From: Roseomonas sp. E05
GTDB taxonomy: Bacteria > Pseudomonadota > Alphaproteobacteria > Acetobacterales > Acetobacteraceae
Assembly: GCF_030063475.1 (NCBI RefSeq)
Contig: NZ_JASIRT010000005.1
Location: 186,001 to 250,000, forward strand
Reading direction: 5' to 3'
Length of the DNA stretch: 64,000 bases
A program made the position numbers and the translations under genes. Position 1 is the stretch's first letter. Each line of letters opens with the position of its first letter. The notes beneath the pieces were generated by a model. It had not been told where the DNA came from and made no database searches. It saw nothing but the letters and a program-made list of their open reading frames with translations. This document shows positions 29,893 to 38,381 of the stretch, in pieces.

Positions 29893-30465
29893 TCAGGCCT
29901 GCGGCATCAGTTGGCGCAAGGCATCGTCCAGCTGCGCCACCAGCGCAGCAATGAAGGCACCGATGTTCTCGCGAATTGCACCCTCGTTCGCCAGCTTCAG
30001 CCGCTCCACGCCCACGAAGGCAGAGCTCCAATTCGCCACATAGGGGCGGGTAATGGTCTGGTCGAACACGGTGGCATTGTCACGCAGCCGCACCAACCGG
30101 TAGCGCACCTCGGCCGACACCTCCATGTCGAAACCGGCGAAAGGCTGGTTGATGCGCAGCAATTCGGCATCGAGTCGATAGCTGCCCGCCTCGCTGGCCA
30201 GCATCGCGTGCGCGCGCAGGCTGCGGCGCAGGGCTTCAGCGAAGTCCGTGCTGGAAACATCGGATTTCCACAGCGGATGCGTCTCGCGCCCGCCTGCCAC
30301 CTGGCCGACCTGCACCGCCTGCTGCAACCCCGAGCCCGCAGGCAGCAGCGTCGCCTCGCTGACCGCTGCCGTCATCGCGCCGGGATCGGCGGGCGAGGCG
30401 CAGGCGGCCAACGGCAACAGAACCACCAGGATAAGGGCACGCAGCCGCCGTCCGGCCAACGGCAT
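29893..30465 (-). CDS. Predicted outer-membrane lipoprotein, uncharacterised
   Basis: From ATG 30465 the product has 190 residues and a clear lipoprotein signal: a basic start, a hydrophobic core LILVVLLPL and the lipobox LAAC (Cys near residue 22). The mature part has an alternating charged/hydrophobic pattern (FAEALRRSLRAHAMLASE, then YRLVRLRDNATVFDQTI) that recalls small lipoproteins associated with cell-envelope assembly; I cannot name the family. ATG 30465 is chosen because it starts the signal peptide; in-frame starts further upstream would overlap the divergent small gene at 30513. It belongs to the segment inserted between chvG and hprK. Confidence 0.65.
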   Translation of the reverse strand: MPLAGRRLRALILVVLLPLAACASPADPGAMTAAVSEATLLPAGSGLQQAVQVGQVAGGRETHPLWKSDVSSTDFAEALRRSLRAHAMLASEAGSYRLDAELLRINQPFAGFDMEVSAEVRYRLVRLRDNATVFDQTITRPYVANWSSAFVGVERLKLANEGAIRENIGAFIAALVAQLDDALRQLMPQA

Positions 30466-30512
30466 CTCGAGCTTGAGCCGAGCATTATCGTTACGGTATG
30501 TTACATTTGAGA

Positions 30513-30855
30513 ATGCAATCATGGATCGGAGTTCTGCCTTGCGTGCGCGCTGCCATGGGATCCGTTTTGTTCCTGACGACGCTGCTGGCTGGCTGCGGCG
30601 GCCGGGAAGCACGCATCATTCCGGAGCAATCCGGACTTGACGATAAAAGGCGAGCGCCAGATCAATGACGCCCGGGTTCAGGAACTAATCGCCGAGCGAC
30701 AGACCGCCACGACCAACAATGTGGGCATGTTCCTGGCGAGGGGCGTGCTGTTCCTCAACCTTTCCGATACCGAACGGCGCGAGGCAGAGGCCTTGCAGCG
30801 TCGCAATGCCCGGTTGGACGCATTGATGCGTGCGCGCGCCTGCTCCATGACCTGA
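30513..30855 (+). pseudogene. Small lipoprotein gene split by a +1 frameshift
   Basis: The frame from ATG 30513 encodes a lipoprotein signal (VRAAMGSVLFLTTLLAGC, lipobox LAGC) and about 23 more residues before stopping at 30668. A second frame, open from 30637 (TTG) to 30855, encodes TIKGERQINDARVQELIAER, then NVGMFLARGVLFLNLSDTER, a well-formed helical protein without any signal. Joined, they would make a typical small lipoprotein of about 110 residues. The switch lies between about 30600 and 30660, where AAAA occurs. It may be a broken gene, a programmed shift, two coupled genes or a sequence error. It is divergent from the lipoprotein gene at 29893, 47 bases away. Confidence 0.5.
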
Positions 30856-30886
30856 TACGGCGGCGCGCCCAAGGGCGGGCGGACTC

Positions 30887-30935
30887 GAAGAAAAAAGATG
30901 GGGGTCTGGGGGAATTCCTTCCCCCAGCTTTTTTC
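30887..30935. repeat. Family A element, single arm (copy 4)
   Basis: Only one arm is present: AAGAAAAAAGATGGGGG, then TCTGG-linked core GGGGGAATTCCTTCCCCC, then AGC and a run of six T. It ends 6 bases before the stop of the minus-strand dehydratase gene (30941) and 32 bases after the plus-strand gene ending at 30855. No left arm is recognisable. It could terminate transcription from either side. Confidence 0.8.
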
Positions 30936-30940
30936 ACCGT

Positions 30941-31906
30941 TCAGGCGGAGAGCGACGCCGGATCGGTGTTCCCGCCGCAGACCACGACCCCCACCTGCGC
31001 CTCCTCCGGCGGCACGAAGGCGCCGCAGAGCAGCGCGGCCAGGGCGGTGGCGCCGCCCGGTTCGGCGACGATCCGGCAGGCCTCCCACAGCGCCTGCCGC
31101 GCGGCGCGGATGGCCTCGTCCGGCACCAGCACGGCGTTGCCGATATGCTGGCGGGCCACCTCGAACATCAGCGCGCCGACCTGCCGCGCCCCCAGGCTGT
31201 CGGCGGCCAGCCCGCCCACCGGGGCCGGCACGGGATGGCCCTCGCGGAGCGCGGTGTAGAGCGTCGGGCAGCCTTCCGGCTCCACGCTCACCACCTCGGC
31301 GCGCTCGCCGTACCAGGCGGCCATGCCGCCGATCAGCCCGCCGCCGCCGGTGGCGACCAGCACATGCGTCAGTTCCGGCGCCTGCTCCTCCAGTTCCAGC
31401 GCCACGGTGCCCTGGCCGGCCAGCACCTCGGCCTGGTCATAGGCGTGCACCATCAGCGCGCCGGTCTGGGCGGCGCGGGCCTCGCAGGCCTGGCGGGCCT
31501 CGTCATAGCTGGCGCCGCCCTGCACCAGCGTGGCACCATAGGCGCGGATGCGGGCCAGCTTGGCCGGGCCGGTGATCTCGGGCACAAAGATCTCCGCCTT
31601 CACCCCCAGCGCCCGCGCGGCATAGGCGACGGCGGCGCCGTGATTGCCGCCCGAGGCGGCGATCACCCCGGCCGCCGGCAGCGGGCCGGAGAGCATGCGG
31701 TTGAAGGCCCCGCGCGGCTTGAAGGAGCCGCTGGCTTGCAGAAGTTCGAGCTTCAGCGTCACATCACAGGGAGTGCCGAGATCGGCGGCGGGCAGGCGCA
31801 GCAGCGGAGTGCGACGAATCCGGGAGGCGATGCGCGCGGCGGCGGCACGAATGGCTGCTGCATCCGGAGGAGCGGCAGCGGGAGCGGGAAAGGCGGCTTG
31901 GGTCAT
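30941..31906 (-). CDS. Threonine/serine dehydratase, PLP-dependent
   Basis: Fold-type II PLP enzyme that deaminates threonine or serine to the 2-oxo acid. The product of about 321 residues has the PLP lysine in QASGSFKPRGAFNR, the substrate loop ASGGNHGAAVAYAA and the PLP-phosphate glycine loop ATGGGGLIGG. It ends near CGGNTDP. There is no C-terminal ACT regulatory domain, so it resembles the short catabolic-type or serine-racemase-like members and not biosynthetic IlvA. ATG 31906 is used; an in-frame GTG 21 bases upstream is equally possible, as neither has a good ribosome-binding site. It is part of the insert between chvG and hprK and divergent from hprK. Confidence 0.85.
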   Translation of the reverse strand: MTQAAFPAPAAAPPDAAAIRAAAARIASRIRRTPLLRLPAADLGTPCDVTLKLELLQASGSFKPRGAFNRMLSGPLPAAGVIAASGGNHGAAVAYAARALGVKAEIFVPEITGPAKLARIRAYGATLVQGGASYDEARQACEARAAQTGALMVHAYDQAEVLAGQGTVALELEEQAPELTHVLVATGGGGLIGGMAAWYGERAEVVSVEPEGCPTLYTALREGHPVPAPVGGLAADSLGARQVGALMFEVARQHIGNAVLVPDEAIRAARQALWEACRIVAEPGGATALAALLCGAFVPPEEAQVGVVVCGGNTDPASLSA

Positions 31907-31968
31907 GACGGCGAACGGTGGCACCACCCGCCCGGAGCCGCAACCTGGCAGCGTGCACAGGGGGTGCT

Positions 31969-31996
31969 TTCACACCCGCCTTCAGAATGCCATATT
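31969..31996 (+). promoter_or_regulatory. Candidate promoter of the hprK-rapZ-PTS operon
   Basis: TTCACA and CATATT are separated by 16 bases, in the only AT-richer stretch of the 136 bases upstream of hprK, and about 45 bases before its ATG. Plausible sigma-70-type promoter, not proven. Confidence 0.35.
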
Positions 31997-32042
31997 TCAC
32001 CAGATTTCAGAGCGACCCCGGTCGCGGAGGCCAGGAGCACAC

Positions 32043-32489
32043 ATGTTGCTGCATGGGAGCTGCGCAGCGTCGCAAGGCGCGGGCGTGTTGTTCCTGGGTC
32101 CCCCGGGATCCGGAAAGTCCGATCTGGTGCTGCGCCTGATGCAGCGGGGCTGGCAGCTGGTCGCCGACGACCAGGTGGTGCTGCGCGGCGAGGGCCAGGG
32201 CACGGAAGCGGAGGCGCCGCCCCCGCTGGCGGGCCTGCTGGAGGTGCGCGGCGTCGGCATCTTCCAGGGCCTGCCGCATGGCCCGGCGCCGCTGCGGCTG
32301 GTGGTGGACCTCGCCCCGCAGGCCGCCGTGCCCCGCCTGCCGGAGCCGCGCCGCTTCGCCGCCCCCGGCGGCCCCCTTCCCCGCCTCGCCCTGCACGCCT
32401 TCGAGGCCTCCGTCCCGGCCAAGCTGGAGCTTGCCCTGGCCGCCGCGCAGGCGCGGCTGGCCCAGCGCGCCGGGGCCTTCGTGGCGTGA
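32043..32489 (+). CDS. hprK: HPr kinase/phosphorylase, short alphaproteobacterial form
   Basis: Phosphorylates and dephosphorylates the regulatory serine of HPr. The 148-residue product is only the catalytic domain, the form usual in alphaproteobacteria; Gram-positive enzymes are about twice as long. Visible: the P-loop GPPGSGKSD (about 19-27), VADDQVVL, and a version of the HprK signature in EVRGVGIFQ. ATG 32043 has AGGAG about 6 bases upstream. The stop overlaps the rapZ start (GTGA). The target Ser is present in the HPr encoded three genes downstream, so the pair is functionally coherent. In other alphaproteobacteria hprK is next to chvG. Confidence 0.9.
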   Translation: MLLHGSCAASQGAGVLFLGPPGSGKSDLVLRLMQRGWQLVADDQVVLRGEGQGTEAEAPPPLAGLLEVRGVGIFQGLPHGPAPLRLVVDLAPQAAVPRLPEPRRFAAPGGPLPRLALHAFEASVPAKLELALAAAQARLAQRAGAFVA

Positions 32490-33454
32490 GCACGCCCGGC
32501 TCCACAAGCCGCCCGGTGGTGGTGGTCACAGGCCTCTCCGGCGCCGGCAAGGCCTCCATCCTCCGCGCGCTGGAGGATCTCGGCTTCGAGAGCATCGACA
32601 ACCCGCCGCTCGCGGTGCTGGAGGAGGTGGTGCGCGAGGCCGGCAGCGTGCCGCTCGCCATCGGCGTGGACGCCCGCACCCGCGGCTTCGACGCCGCCGG
32701 CCTGCTGGCCCTGATGGACCGGCTGCCCGGCGTCCCCGGCGCGGCGCCTCAGCTCCTCTACGTGACGGCGGAGGAGACGGTGCTGCTGCGCCGCTTCTCC
32801 GAGACGCGGCGGCGCCACCCGCTGGCGCCCGGCGGCTCGCTGGGCGGCTCGGTGGCCGACGGCATCGCGCGCGAGGAGGCGCTGCTCGCCCCGCTGCGCG
32901 ACGCGGCGGACTGGGTGATCGACACCACCGAGCTGCCGCTGCCCGAGCTGCGCCGGCTGGTGGAGCGCCGCTTCCGGCAGGCCGAGGGGCATGGCCTGGG
33001 CGTCGCCGTGATGTCCTTCGCCTTCCCGCGCGGCCTGCCGCGCGAGGCCGACCTGGTCTTCGACCTGCGCTTCCTGCGCAACCCGCACTACGACCCCGCG
33101 CTGCGGCCACTGACCGGCCAGGACGCGGCGGTGGCGGCCTTCATCCGCGAGGATCAAGACTTCGCCCCATTCTGGCAGCGCATGACGGCGCTGCTGGACC
33201 CGCTGTTGCCCCGCTACGCGGCGGAGGGCAAGAAGTATCTCACCGTGGCCCTCGGCTGCACCGGCGGCAAGCATCGCTCCGTCCTGCTGGCCGAGATGCT
33301 GTCCGCCCATCTGGCGGCGCAGGGCTGGCGGGTTGACCTGACGCACCGCGAACTGACCGCCCCGCGCGGCACCGCGGGCGCGCAACGCGGCGCCGCACCG
33401 CCGGCCGCGCCGCATCCCCTATCGGGTCGGGAGGCCCCTTCTTGCACACTTTGA
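32486..33454 (+). CDS. rapZ: RapZ-family nucleotide-binding protein (YvcJ/YhbJ)
   Basis: Member of the RapZ family; in E. coli RapZ guides RNase E to the small RNA GlmZ and so controls amino-sugar synthesis. From GTG 32486 the product has 322 residues: N-terminal P-loop domain (VVVVTGLSGAGKASILRALE) and the C-terminal domain with FAFPRGLPREADLVFDLRFL, RNPHY and VALGCTGGKHRSVLLAE. The Walker A lysine is followed by Ala where Ser/Thr is normal (GKA), so nucleotide binding may be altered. A 30-residue Pro/Ala-rich tail follows the conserved part. The start overlaps the hprK stop by 4 bases. Its presence between hprK and EIIA is the conserved order in this class. Confidence 0.92.
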   Translation: MSTPGSTSRPVVVVTGLSGAGKASILRALEDLGFESIDNPPLAVLEEVVREAGSVPLAIGVDARTRGFDAAGLLALMDRLPGVPGAAPQLLYVTAEETVLLRRFSETRRRHPLAPGGSLGGSVADGIAREEALLAPLRDAADWVIDTTELPLPELRRLVERRFRQAEGHGLGVAVMSFAFPRGLPREADLVFDLRFLRNPHYDPALRPLTGQDAAVAAFIREDQDFAPFWQRMTALLDPLLPRYAAEGKKYLTVALGCTGGKHRSVLLAEMLSAHLAAQGWRVDLTHRELTAPRGTAGAQRGAAPPAAPHPLSGREAPSCTL

Positions 33455-33467
33455 TGGCTAATCCCTC

Positions 33468-33911
33468 ATGATCGGGCTCGTGCTGGTCAGCCATGGCCAC
33501 CTCGCCGATGAGTTCCGCCTGGCAATGGAGCACGTCGTCGGGCCGCAGCCTCAGGTCGAGACGGTCTGCATCGGGCCGGAGGACGACCTGGAGGCACGCA
33601 AGCGCGACATCCTCGGCCGCATCCTGGCGGTTGACCGTGGCGACGGCGTGGTGATCCTGACCGACATGATGGGCGGCACCCCCTCCAACCTGGCCACCGC
33701 CGTGGCGCAGGGATCGGCACCCGAGCGCGCGGTGGAGGTGATCGCCGGGCTGAACCTGCCGCTGCTGGTCAAGCTGGCGCGCATCCGCGGCGCCGAGACG
33801 CTGGGCCCGGCGGTCGAGCACGCCCTGCAGGCGGGACGCAAATATATCGCCTGTCCCACCCATATGAACTGCGCTCCCCCCGCGGGAGCCGCGCCGGACA
33901 AGCCTGCCTGA
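33468..33911 (+). CDS. PTS EIIA component, mannose family
   Basis: Phosphate acceptor of the regulatory phosphotransferase chain EI-HPr-EIIA. The 147-residue product has the EIIA-Man fold: MIGLVLVSHGHLADEF with the active His9, ILTDMMGGTPSN and NLPLLVKL. No EIIB, EIIC or EIID gene is nearby, so it probably senses or signals and does not transport sugar. The short C-terminal tail (APPAGAAPDKPA) is outside the fold. It lies 13 bases after rapZ and 33 bases before the HPr gene in the same operon. Confidence 0.92.
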   Translation: MIGLVLVSHGHLADEFRLAMEHVVGPQPQVETVCIGPEDDLEARKRDILGRILAVDRGDGVVILTDMMGGTPSNLATAVAQGSAPERAVEVIAGLNLPLLVKLARIRGAETLGPAVEHALQAGRKYIACPTHMNCAPPAGAAPDKPA

Positions 33912-33944
33912 GCCGGCGCCGGGCGCACCCAACGGAGGCTACCC

Positions 33945-34313
33945 ATGACCCTGCTGTTCCGCCGCACCGTTCCGCTGCGCGCGCCCTCCGACGTGTTCCG
34001 GGCCCAGGCGGCGGCGCAGGCCTCCGCCGAGGCGGGCAACCCGCTGCTGCTGCGCCGGGTGGTGCAGATCCGCAACAGCCGCGGCCTGCATGCCCGCGCC
34101 GCGGCCAAGCTCGTCTCCTGCGCCGAGCGGTTTTCCGCCTGCGTGACCGTCTCCCGCGATGGCCAGAAGGTGCCTGCCTGCTCCATCATGGGGTTGATGA
34201 TGCTGGGCGCCGGAAAGGGCAGCGAGGTCGTGGTGGAAGCCGAAGGGTGGGATGCCAGGGAAGCGCTCGATGCTGTGGCCGGCCTGATCGAGGCCGGTTT
34301 CCATGAAGACTGA
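33945..34313 (+). CDS. ptsH: Phosphocarrier protein HPr with N-terminal extension
   Basis: Carries phosphate from EI to EIIA and is a regulatory target of HprK. In the 122-residue product the catalytic His is H49 in NSRGLHARAAAKL and the regulatory Ser is S80 in SIMGLMMLGAGKG. Their spacing (31) equals that of His15 and Ser46 in standard HPr. The 34 residues before the domain are an Arg/Ala-rich extension that normal HPr (about 88 residues) lacks; it could be a tail or a mis-set start, but no good start is seen closer to the domain. ATG 33945 has GGAGG 8 bases upstream. The 3' end overlaps the EI gene by 11 bases. Confidence 0.92.
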   Translation: MTLLFRRTVPLRAPSDVFRAQAAAQASAEAGNPLLLRRVVQIRNSRGLHARAAAKLVSCAERFSACVTVSRDGQKVPACSIMGLMMLGAGKGSEVVVEAEGWDAREALDAVAGLIEAGFHED

Positions 34314-36147
34314 GAAGACCGAGAAGACCGAAGCCGCCAGGACCCCCGATTCGCCACGCCGTGGCGGGCGCAAGACGCGCGAGGTCCTCGTCCGCGGCAT
34401 CGCCATCAGCCCCGGCGTGGCCATCGGCGCCGTCTATGACACCAGCGAGGTGCCGACCGAGGCGCCCCGCCGCAGCATCCCCGCCGCGCAGGTCGAGGCG
34501 GAGAAGGCCCGCCTCGCCGCCGCCGTGGCCGCCAGCCGCAAGCAGGTGAGCAAGCTCAAGGGCCGCCTCGCCGTGCTGCCGGAGGAGGCGCAGGGCGAGC
34601 TGGAGCCGCTGCTCGACGCCTATTCGATGATGCTGGGCGACAGCCGCCTGCTGCGCGGCGCCCGCCGGCGCATCGCCGAGGAGCTGCTGGCCGCCGAGAC
34701 GGCGGTGCAGGACGAGGCCGAGGCGATCGCCGGCACCATCCTGGCCGCCAAGGACGACGACAAGCCCGGCCTGCGCCGCCGTGCCGGCGAGGTGCGCGAG
34801 ATCGCCCGCCGCCTCACCCGCAACCTGACCGCCACCCCCTTCCGCAGCCTGAAGGGCGTGCCCGCCGGCGCCATCCTGGTGGCCGAGGAGCTGACCCCGG
34901 CCGATGCCGCCCTGCTCGACCCGACGAAGATCGCCGGCGTCGCCACCGAGGAGGGCGGCGCCGACGGCCATACCGCCATCATGCTGCGGGCGCTGGGCAT
35001 CCCCAGCGTGCTGGGCTGCCCCGGCCTGACCGAGGCGGCGCGCCGCGGCGACGAGGCGGTGCTGGATGGCGGCACCGGCACCATCGTCATCCGCCCGGGC
35101 TCGGCGGCCCTTGAGGCGGGGCGCGAGGCGCTGGCCGGCTATGCCAAGGAGAAGTCGCGGCTGGCCAAGCTGCGCCGCCTGCCCTCCGTCACGCTGGATG
35201 GCGAGGAGGTGGAGCTGCAGGCCAACCTGGAGATCCCGGCCGAGCTGCCGCTGATCGCCCAGGCCGGCGCCCAGGGCATCGGCCTGCTGCGCACCGAGTT
35301 CCTCTTCATGAACCGCGAGGACCTGCCCGACGAGGACGCGCAGTTCGAGGCCTACAGCCAGATCGTCGGGCCCCTGGCCGGGGATGGGGTGACCATCCGC
35401 GTGCTCGACTGGGGCGGCGAGAAGGACATGCAGGCGCTGGCCGAGGGGGTGGTGCCCTGGCACACCGGCCCCAACCCGGCGCTCGGCCTGCGCGGCATCC
35501 GCATGCTGCTGAAGCGGCCGGAGCTGCTGGAGGCGCAGTTCGCCGCCATCCTGCGCGTCGCCACGCAGGGTCCGGTCCGCATCCTGCTGCCGCTGGTCAC
35601 CATTCCCGCCGAGGTGGCGCAGGCCCGCGAGATCTACGAGCGTGTCGCCCGCCGGCTGCGCCGCCGCGGCACCCCGCTGCCGGACAAGCTGCCGCCGCTC
35701 GGCGCCATGATCGAGACGCCCGGCGCCGCCCTGGCCGCCGACGCCATCGCCCTGGAGGCCGATTTCTTCGCCATCGGCACCAATGACCTGGCGATGTACA
35801 CCCTCGCCGTGGACCGGGCGGAGGCCGAGGTCTCCCACCTCTACGACCCGCTGCACCCGGCGGTGCTGCGGCTCGTGCAGTTCGCCACCGAGGCGGCGCT
35901 GCGGCTGCGCATGCCCGTCTCCGTCTGCGGCGAGATGGCGGGCAATCCCCGGCTGGTGCCGCTGCTGCTGGGCCTCGGCATCCGCGCGCTCTCGATGAAC
36001 GCCAGCGCCATCCCGCGCGTGAAGCAGAGGGTGCGGACGCTCAAGATCGACGACTGCGCCCGCTTCGCCCGGCGCGTCATGGAACAGGGCGACCCGCGCC
36101 TGATCCAGGAGCTGGTGATGAATTTCGGCACCCCCGAAGGGAGCTGA
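34303..36147 (+). CDS. ptsI: PTS enzyme I (phosphoenolpyruvate-protein phosphotransferase)
   Basis: Starts the PTS relay by taking phosphate from phosphoenolpyruvate and passing it to HPr. The 614-residue product has the N-terminal HPr-binding/His domain with active His223 in EEGGADGHTAIMLRALG. The PEP-binding barrel contains LLRTEFLFMNR, IGTNDLAMYTLAVDR and the catalytic Cys in VSVCGEMAG. No N-terminal GAF domain is present, so it is of the sugar-PTS EI type and not EI-Ntr. The first 24 residues are extra, with a KTE repeat (three times) from a 9-base tandem DNA repeat. The start overlaps the HPr gene by 11 bases, implying coupled synthesis. Confidence 0.94.
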   Translation: MKTEKTEKTEAARTPDSPRRGGRKTREVLVRGIAISPGVAIGAVYDTSEVPTEAPRRSIPAAQVEAEKARLAAAVAASRKQVSKLKGRLAVLPEEAQGELEPLLDAYSMMLGDSRLLRGARRRIAEELLAAETAVQDEAEAIAGTILAAKDDDKPGLRRRAGEVREIARRLTRNLTATPFRSLKGVPAGAILVAEELTPADAALLDPTKIAGVATEEGGADGHTAIMLRALGIPSVLGCPGLTEAARRGDEAVLDGGTGTIVIRPGSAALEAGREALAGYAKEKSRLAKLRRLPSVTLDGEEVELQANLEIPAELPLIAQAGAQGIGLLRTEFLFMNREDLPDEDAQFEAYSQIVGPLAGDGVTIRVLDWGGEKDMQALAEGVVPWHTGPNPALGLRGIRMLLKRPELLEAQFAAILRVATQGPVRILLPLVTIPAEVAQAREIYERVARRLRRRGTPLPDKLPPLGAMIETPGAALAADAIALEADFFAIGTNDLAMYTLAVDRAEAEVSHLYDPLHPAVLRLVQFATEAALRLRMPVSVCGEMAGNPRLVPLLLGLGIRALSMNASAIPRVKQRVRTLKIDDCARFARRVMEQGDPRLIQELVMNFGTPEGS

Positions 36148-36276
36148 TGCGGGCGGGCGGCGCCGGAAGCCGCCACCTTCCCCCCACCGGCTTGCAAACT
36201 GCCCACGGCGTCCGGCAGGCGGAGCCTTCCAGGGCGCGGCGGAGGGGAGCGGAGGAACCCGCCCCCTGGCGGTGCT

Positions 36277-38178
36277 TCAGGCCGCCGCCGCAAGGGAGGC
36301 GGCCAGCTTCGCCTCGGCCTCCTCCAGCTTCTTGTGATAGGCGGGCTGGTCCGGCACCTGGGTGGCCACCGCATGCCAGTGCGACACGGCCTCCCGCCAC
36401 GCGCCCATGCGGGTCGCGATCTGCGCGGCGAGGAGGTGGAAATCCGCCCGGTCCGGCCGCTTGGCCAGGGCCTGGCCGATCGCCTCCCACGCCCCGGGCA
36501 GGCGGTCGAGCCGCAGCAGCGCCTTCGCGCAGTAGCGCCAGGCCGCGGCGTCGCCGCTGCGCCGGGCCGTCGCTTCCAGCAGCGCGGCGGCCTCTTCCGG
36601 CGCCTCCGCGTCGATCATGATCTGGCCGCGGCGGACGGCGAGCGGGATGTTCTGCGGATCGAGCTCCTGCGCCTGCCGCAGCAGGGCAAGCGCCGCCTGC
36701 GGGTTGCCCAGCTTCTCCTCGCACTGCGCCAGCGCGTCCAGGGCGCGCCAATCCTTCGGGAAGCGGCGGACCATCTCCGCCGCCACCTCCCGCGCCCCCG
36801 CCACGTCGTTCTCGACCTTCAGCAGATGCGCCAGCAGGTCCCGCTGCACGTGCAGCAGCACGGGCATGGTCTCGCGCAGCCTGCTCCGCACCCTCTCGAT
36901 GTCCTGGGCCGGATAGCTGGCCCGGAAGGTGGCATGCGCGCGGCGCAGCAGCGCCGGCAGCGCCGGCGCCGCCAGCGCGGCGGCGACGGAAGCCTCGGCC
37001 AGCACGTCGCCGAAGCCCAGGCCCAGCGCCGCCTTCTGCATCTCCTGCAGGCCGTGGCGGATCTGCGGGCGCGGGATCTTGCGGCCGCCCTCGCGTGCGA
37101 AGCAGCGGTGGAACACGGCGAGGAAGAGGCTGAGATAGCGCGCCGCCTCCAGCCCCTCCCGCTCGCAGGCGAGCGCCAGGACCAGGAAGGCGCGCGCCTT
37201 CAGCTCCCCTGGCATGGCATCGAGGTCGAGCGCTTCGAGGGCGGCCAGGACCTCCTCCAGCCCCGCCCCCTCGCTGATCGCATGGGCGGCGGCGAGGATG
37301 CCATGCACCGCCGCCCAGCCGCCCGGCTCCGGGAAGACCTCGGGCCTCACCGCGCCGCGCCCGATCAGGTCCAGCAGGATGCGCCGCTTGATGCGCTGCC
37401 CCCGGGGGTCCTTGTCCGCCAGGGAACGGGTCAGCGGAAAATGGCGCGGCTCCAGCCCGCCGGCCAGCAGGTGGTCGTGCAGCTCGGCATGGATCAGCTG
37501 CCAGGGCCGGTGCGGCGCCAGCACCGCCTGGCCGAAGAGCCGCGCGTACTGGTCGTCGCCGGCGGAGGAGGCGACGGCGATGGTGTCCTTCAGGAAGCGC
37601 ACCATCCGCCCGCCGTCGGGGATCAGGATCGCCCCCTCCTGGCAGAGGCCGTGCATCACCGCCGCATCGGCGGGAGCGATGTCGATGGCGAGGTCGGGCC
37701 GCATGCGGATGACCAGGTCGAAGCGCTCGCCGGCCGCCTTCTCGAAGCGGCGCTTCATCGCGTTGCAGCGCCAGATCTTGTAGAGCATGCGGAGGCTGTT
37801 CACGTCCGCCGCCTCGGTTTCGAGGTCGAGGCAGAGGAGATCCTGGTCCTCGATGTCGATCTCGGCGCCCGGCAGGTAAGCTTCCAGCTCCGCCCGCGTG
37901 ACCTCGCCGTAATGGGCATTGACCGCCGCGCCGAAGCCGGGAACGGCATCGGGCAGGCGCGTGCCGCCGAGCAGCGGCTCGGGCAGGGCGAGGGCGAATT
38001 CGCGGCCGAACATCCGCCCGGCCTGGCTGTCGCCGATCACGCCCGTGATCTTCGTGCCCCGCCGCTGCCAGGTGCTGATGAACACCTTGGCACCCAGGCG
38101 CTCGGCCACCCGCGCTGCCTGCGGCAGGGTCAGGTGCTCGTCCCGGAGCTGCCCAGCGATGCAGAGGGCGATCTTCAT
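36277..38178 (-). CDS. Glycosyltransferase-like protein with TPR repeats
   Basis: The 633-residue product begins with [13 protein letters not shown] and VFISTW, and later has [15 protein letters not shown] and [11 protein letters not shown]. This pattern is seen in capsule/LPS-type transferases of the 'SGQPR ... DVFISTW' group; the last motif holds the R-x-D acidic site. Residues about 430-620 are TPR-like helices ([35 protein letters not shown]). No signal peptide or membrane segment is visible. ATG 38178 is chosen because it starts the conserved domain; in-frame starts upstream run into the ahcY promoter region. Likely role: a glycan-modifying cytoplasmic enzyme. It is divergent from ahcY and convergent with the EI gene, and is not part of either operon. 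Confidence 0.65.
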   Translation of the reverse strand: MKIALCIAGQLRDEHLTLPQAARVAERLGAKVFISTWQRRGTKITGVIGDSQAGRMFGREFALALPEPLLGGTRLPDAVPGFGAAVNAHYGEVTRAELEAYLPGAEIDIEDQDLLCLDLETEAADVNSLRMLYKIWRCNAMKRRFEKAAGERFDLVIRMRPDLAIDIAPADAAVMHGLCQEGAILIPDGGRMVRFLKDTIAVASSAGDDQYARLFGQAVLAPHRPWQLIHAELHDHLLAGGLEPRHFPLTRSLADKDPRGQRIKRRILLDLIGRGAVRPEVFPEPGGWAAVHGILAAAHAISEGAGLEEVLAALEALDLDAMPGELKARAFLVLALACEREGLEAARYLSLFLAVFHRCFAREGGRKIPRPQIRHGLQEMQKAALGLGFGDVLAEASVAAALAAPALPALLRRAHATFRASYPAQDIERVRSRLRETMPVLLHVQRDLLAHLLKVENDVAGAREVAAEMVRRFPKDWRALDALAQCEEKLGNPQAALALLRQAQELDPQNIPLAVRRGQIMIDAEAPEEAAALLEATARRSGDAAAWRYCAKALLRLDRLPGAWEAIGQALAKRPDRADFHLLAAQIATRMGAWREAVSHWHAVATQVPDQPAYHKKLEEAEAKLAASLAAAA

Positions 38179-38290
38179 CCGCGTCAGGGCTCCCGGCGGC
38201 AGGGGCGAGGCTAACCGCCCATTCATGTCTCCAGGGACAGAATGATCGGGCAACGGGTGGCGGAGTGTCAACATTCGCTTCACGCAAGCG

Positions 38291-38314
38291 AGACATAAAG
38301 ACATTATTATATCT
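38291..38314 (+). promoter_or_regulatory. Inverted repeat in the ahcY upstream region (candidate operator)
   Basis: AGACATAA and TTATATCT are near-perfect inverted arms (7 of 8 match) separated by 8 bases, in a conspicuously AT-rich island about 70 bases before the ahcY ATG. TATTAT-like -10 sequence overlaps the right arm. A small hairpin (CGCTT-cacgc-AAGCG, 38276-38290) lies just upstream. A role in methionine-cycle control by a SAH-responsive regulator is possible but is inference. Confidence 0.4.
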
Positions 38315-38381
38315 CGTCATGCGGCTTGGCCCTGCGGGCCGGCCCGTGCTATCCGGCGGGCACTTTCTGGAGAACAGCCCC

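Noticed and set aside
38180-38381. A SAM or SAH riboswitch before ahcY
   Set aside because: I could not match the known SAH or SAM-II core elements; only an inverted repeat and a short hairpin are present. A covariance-model search would settle it.
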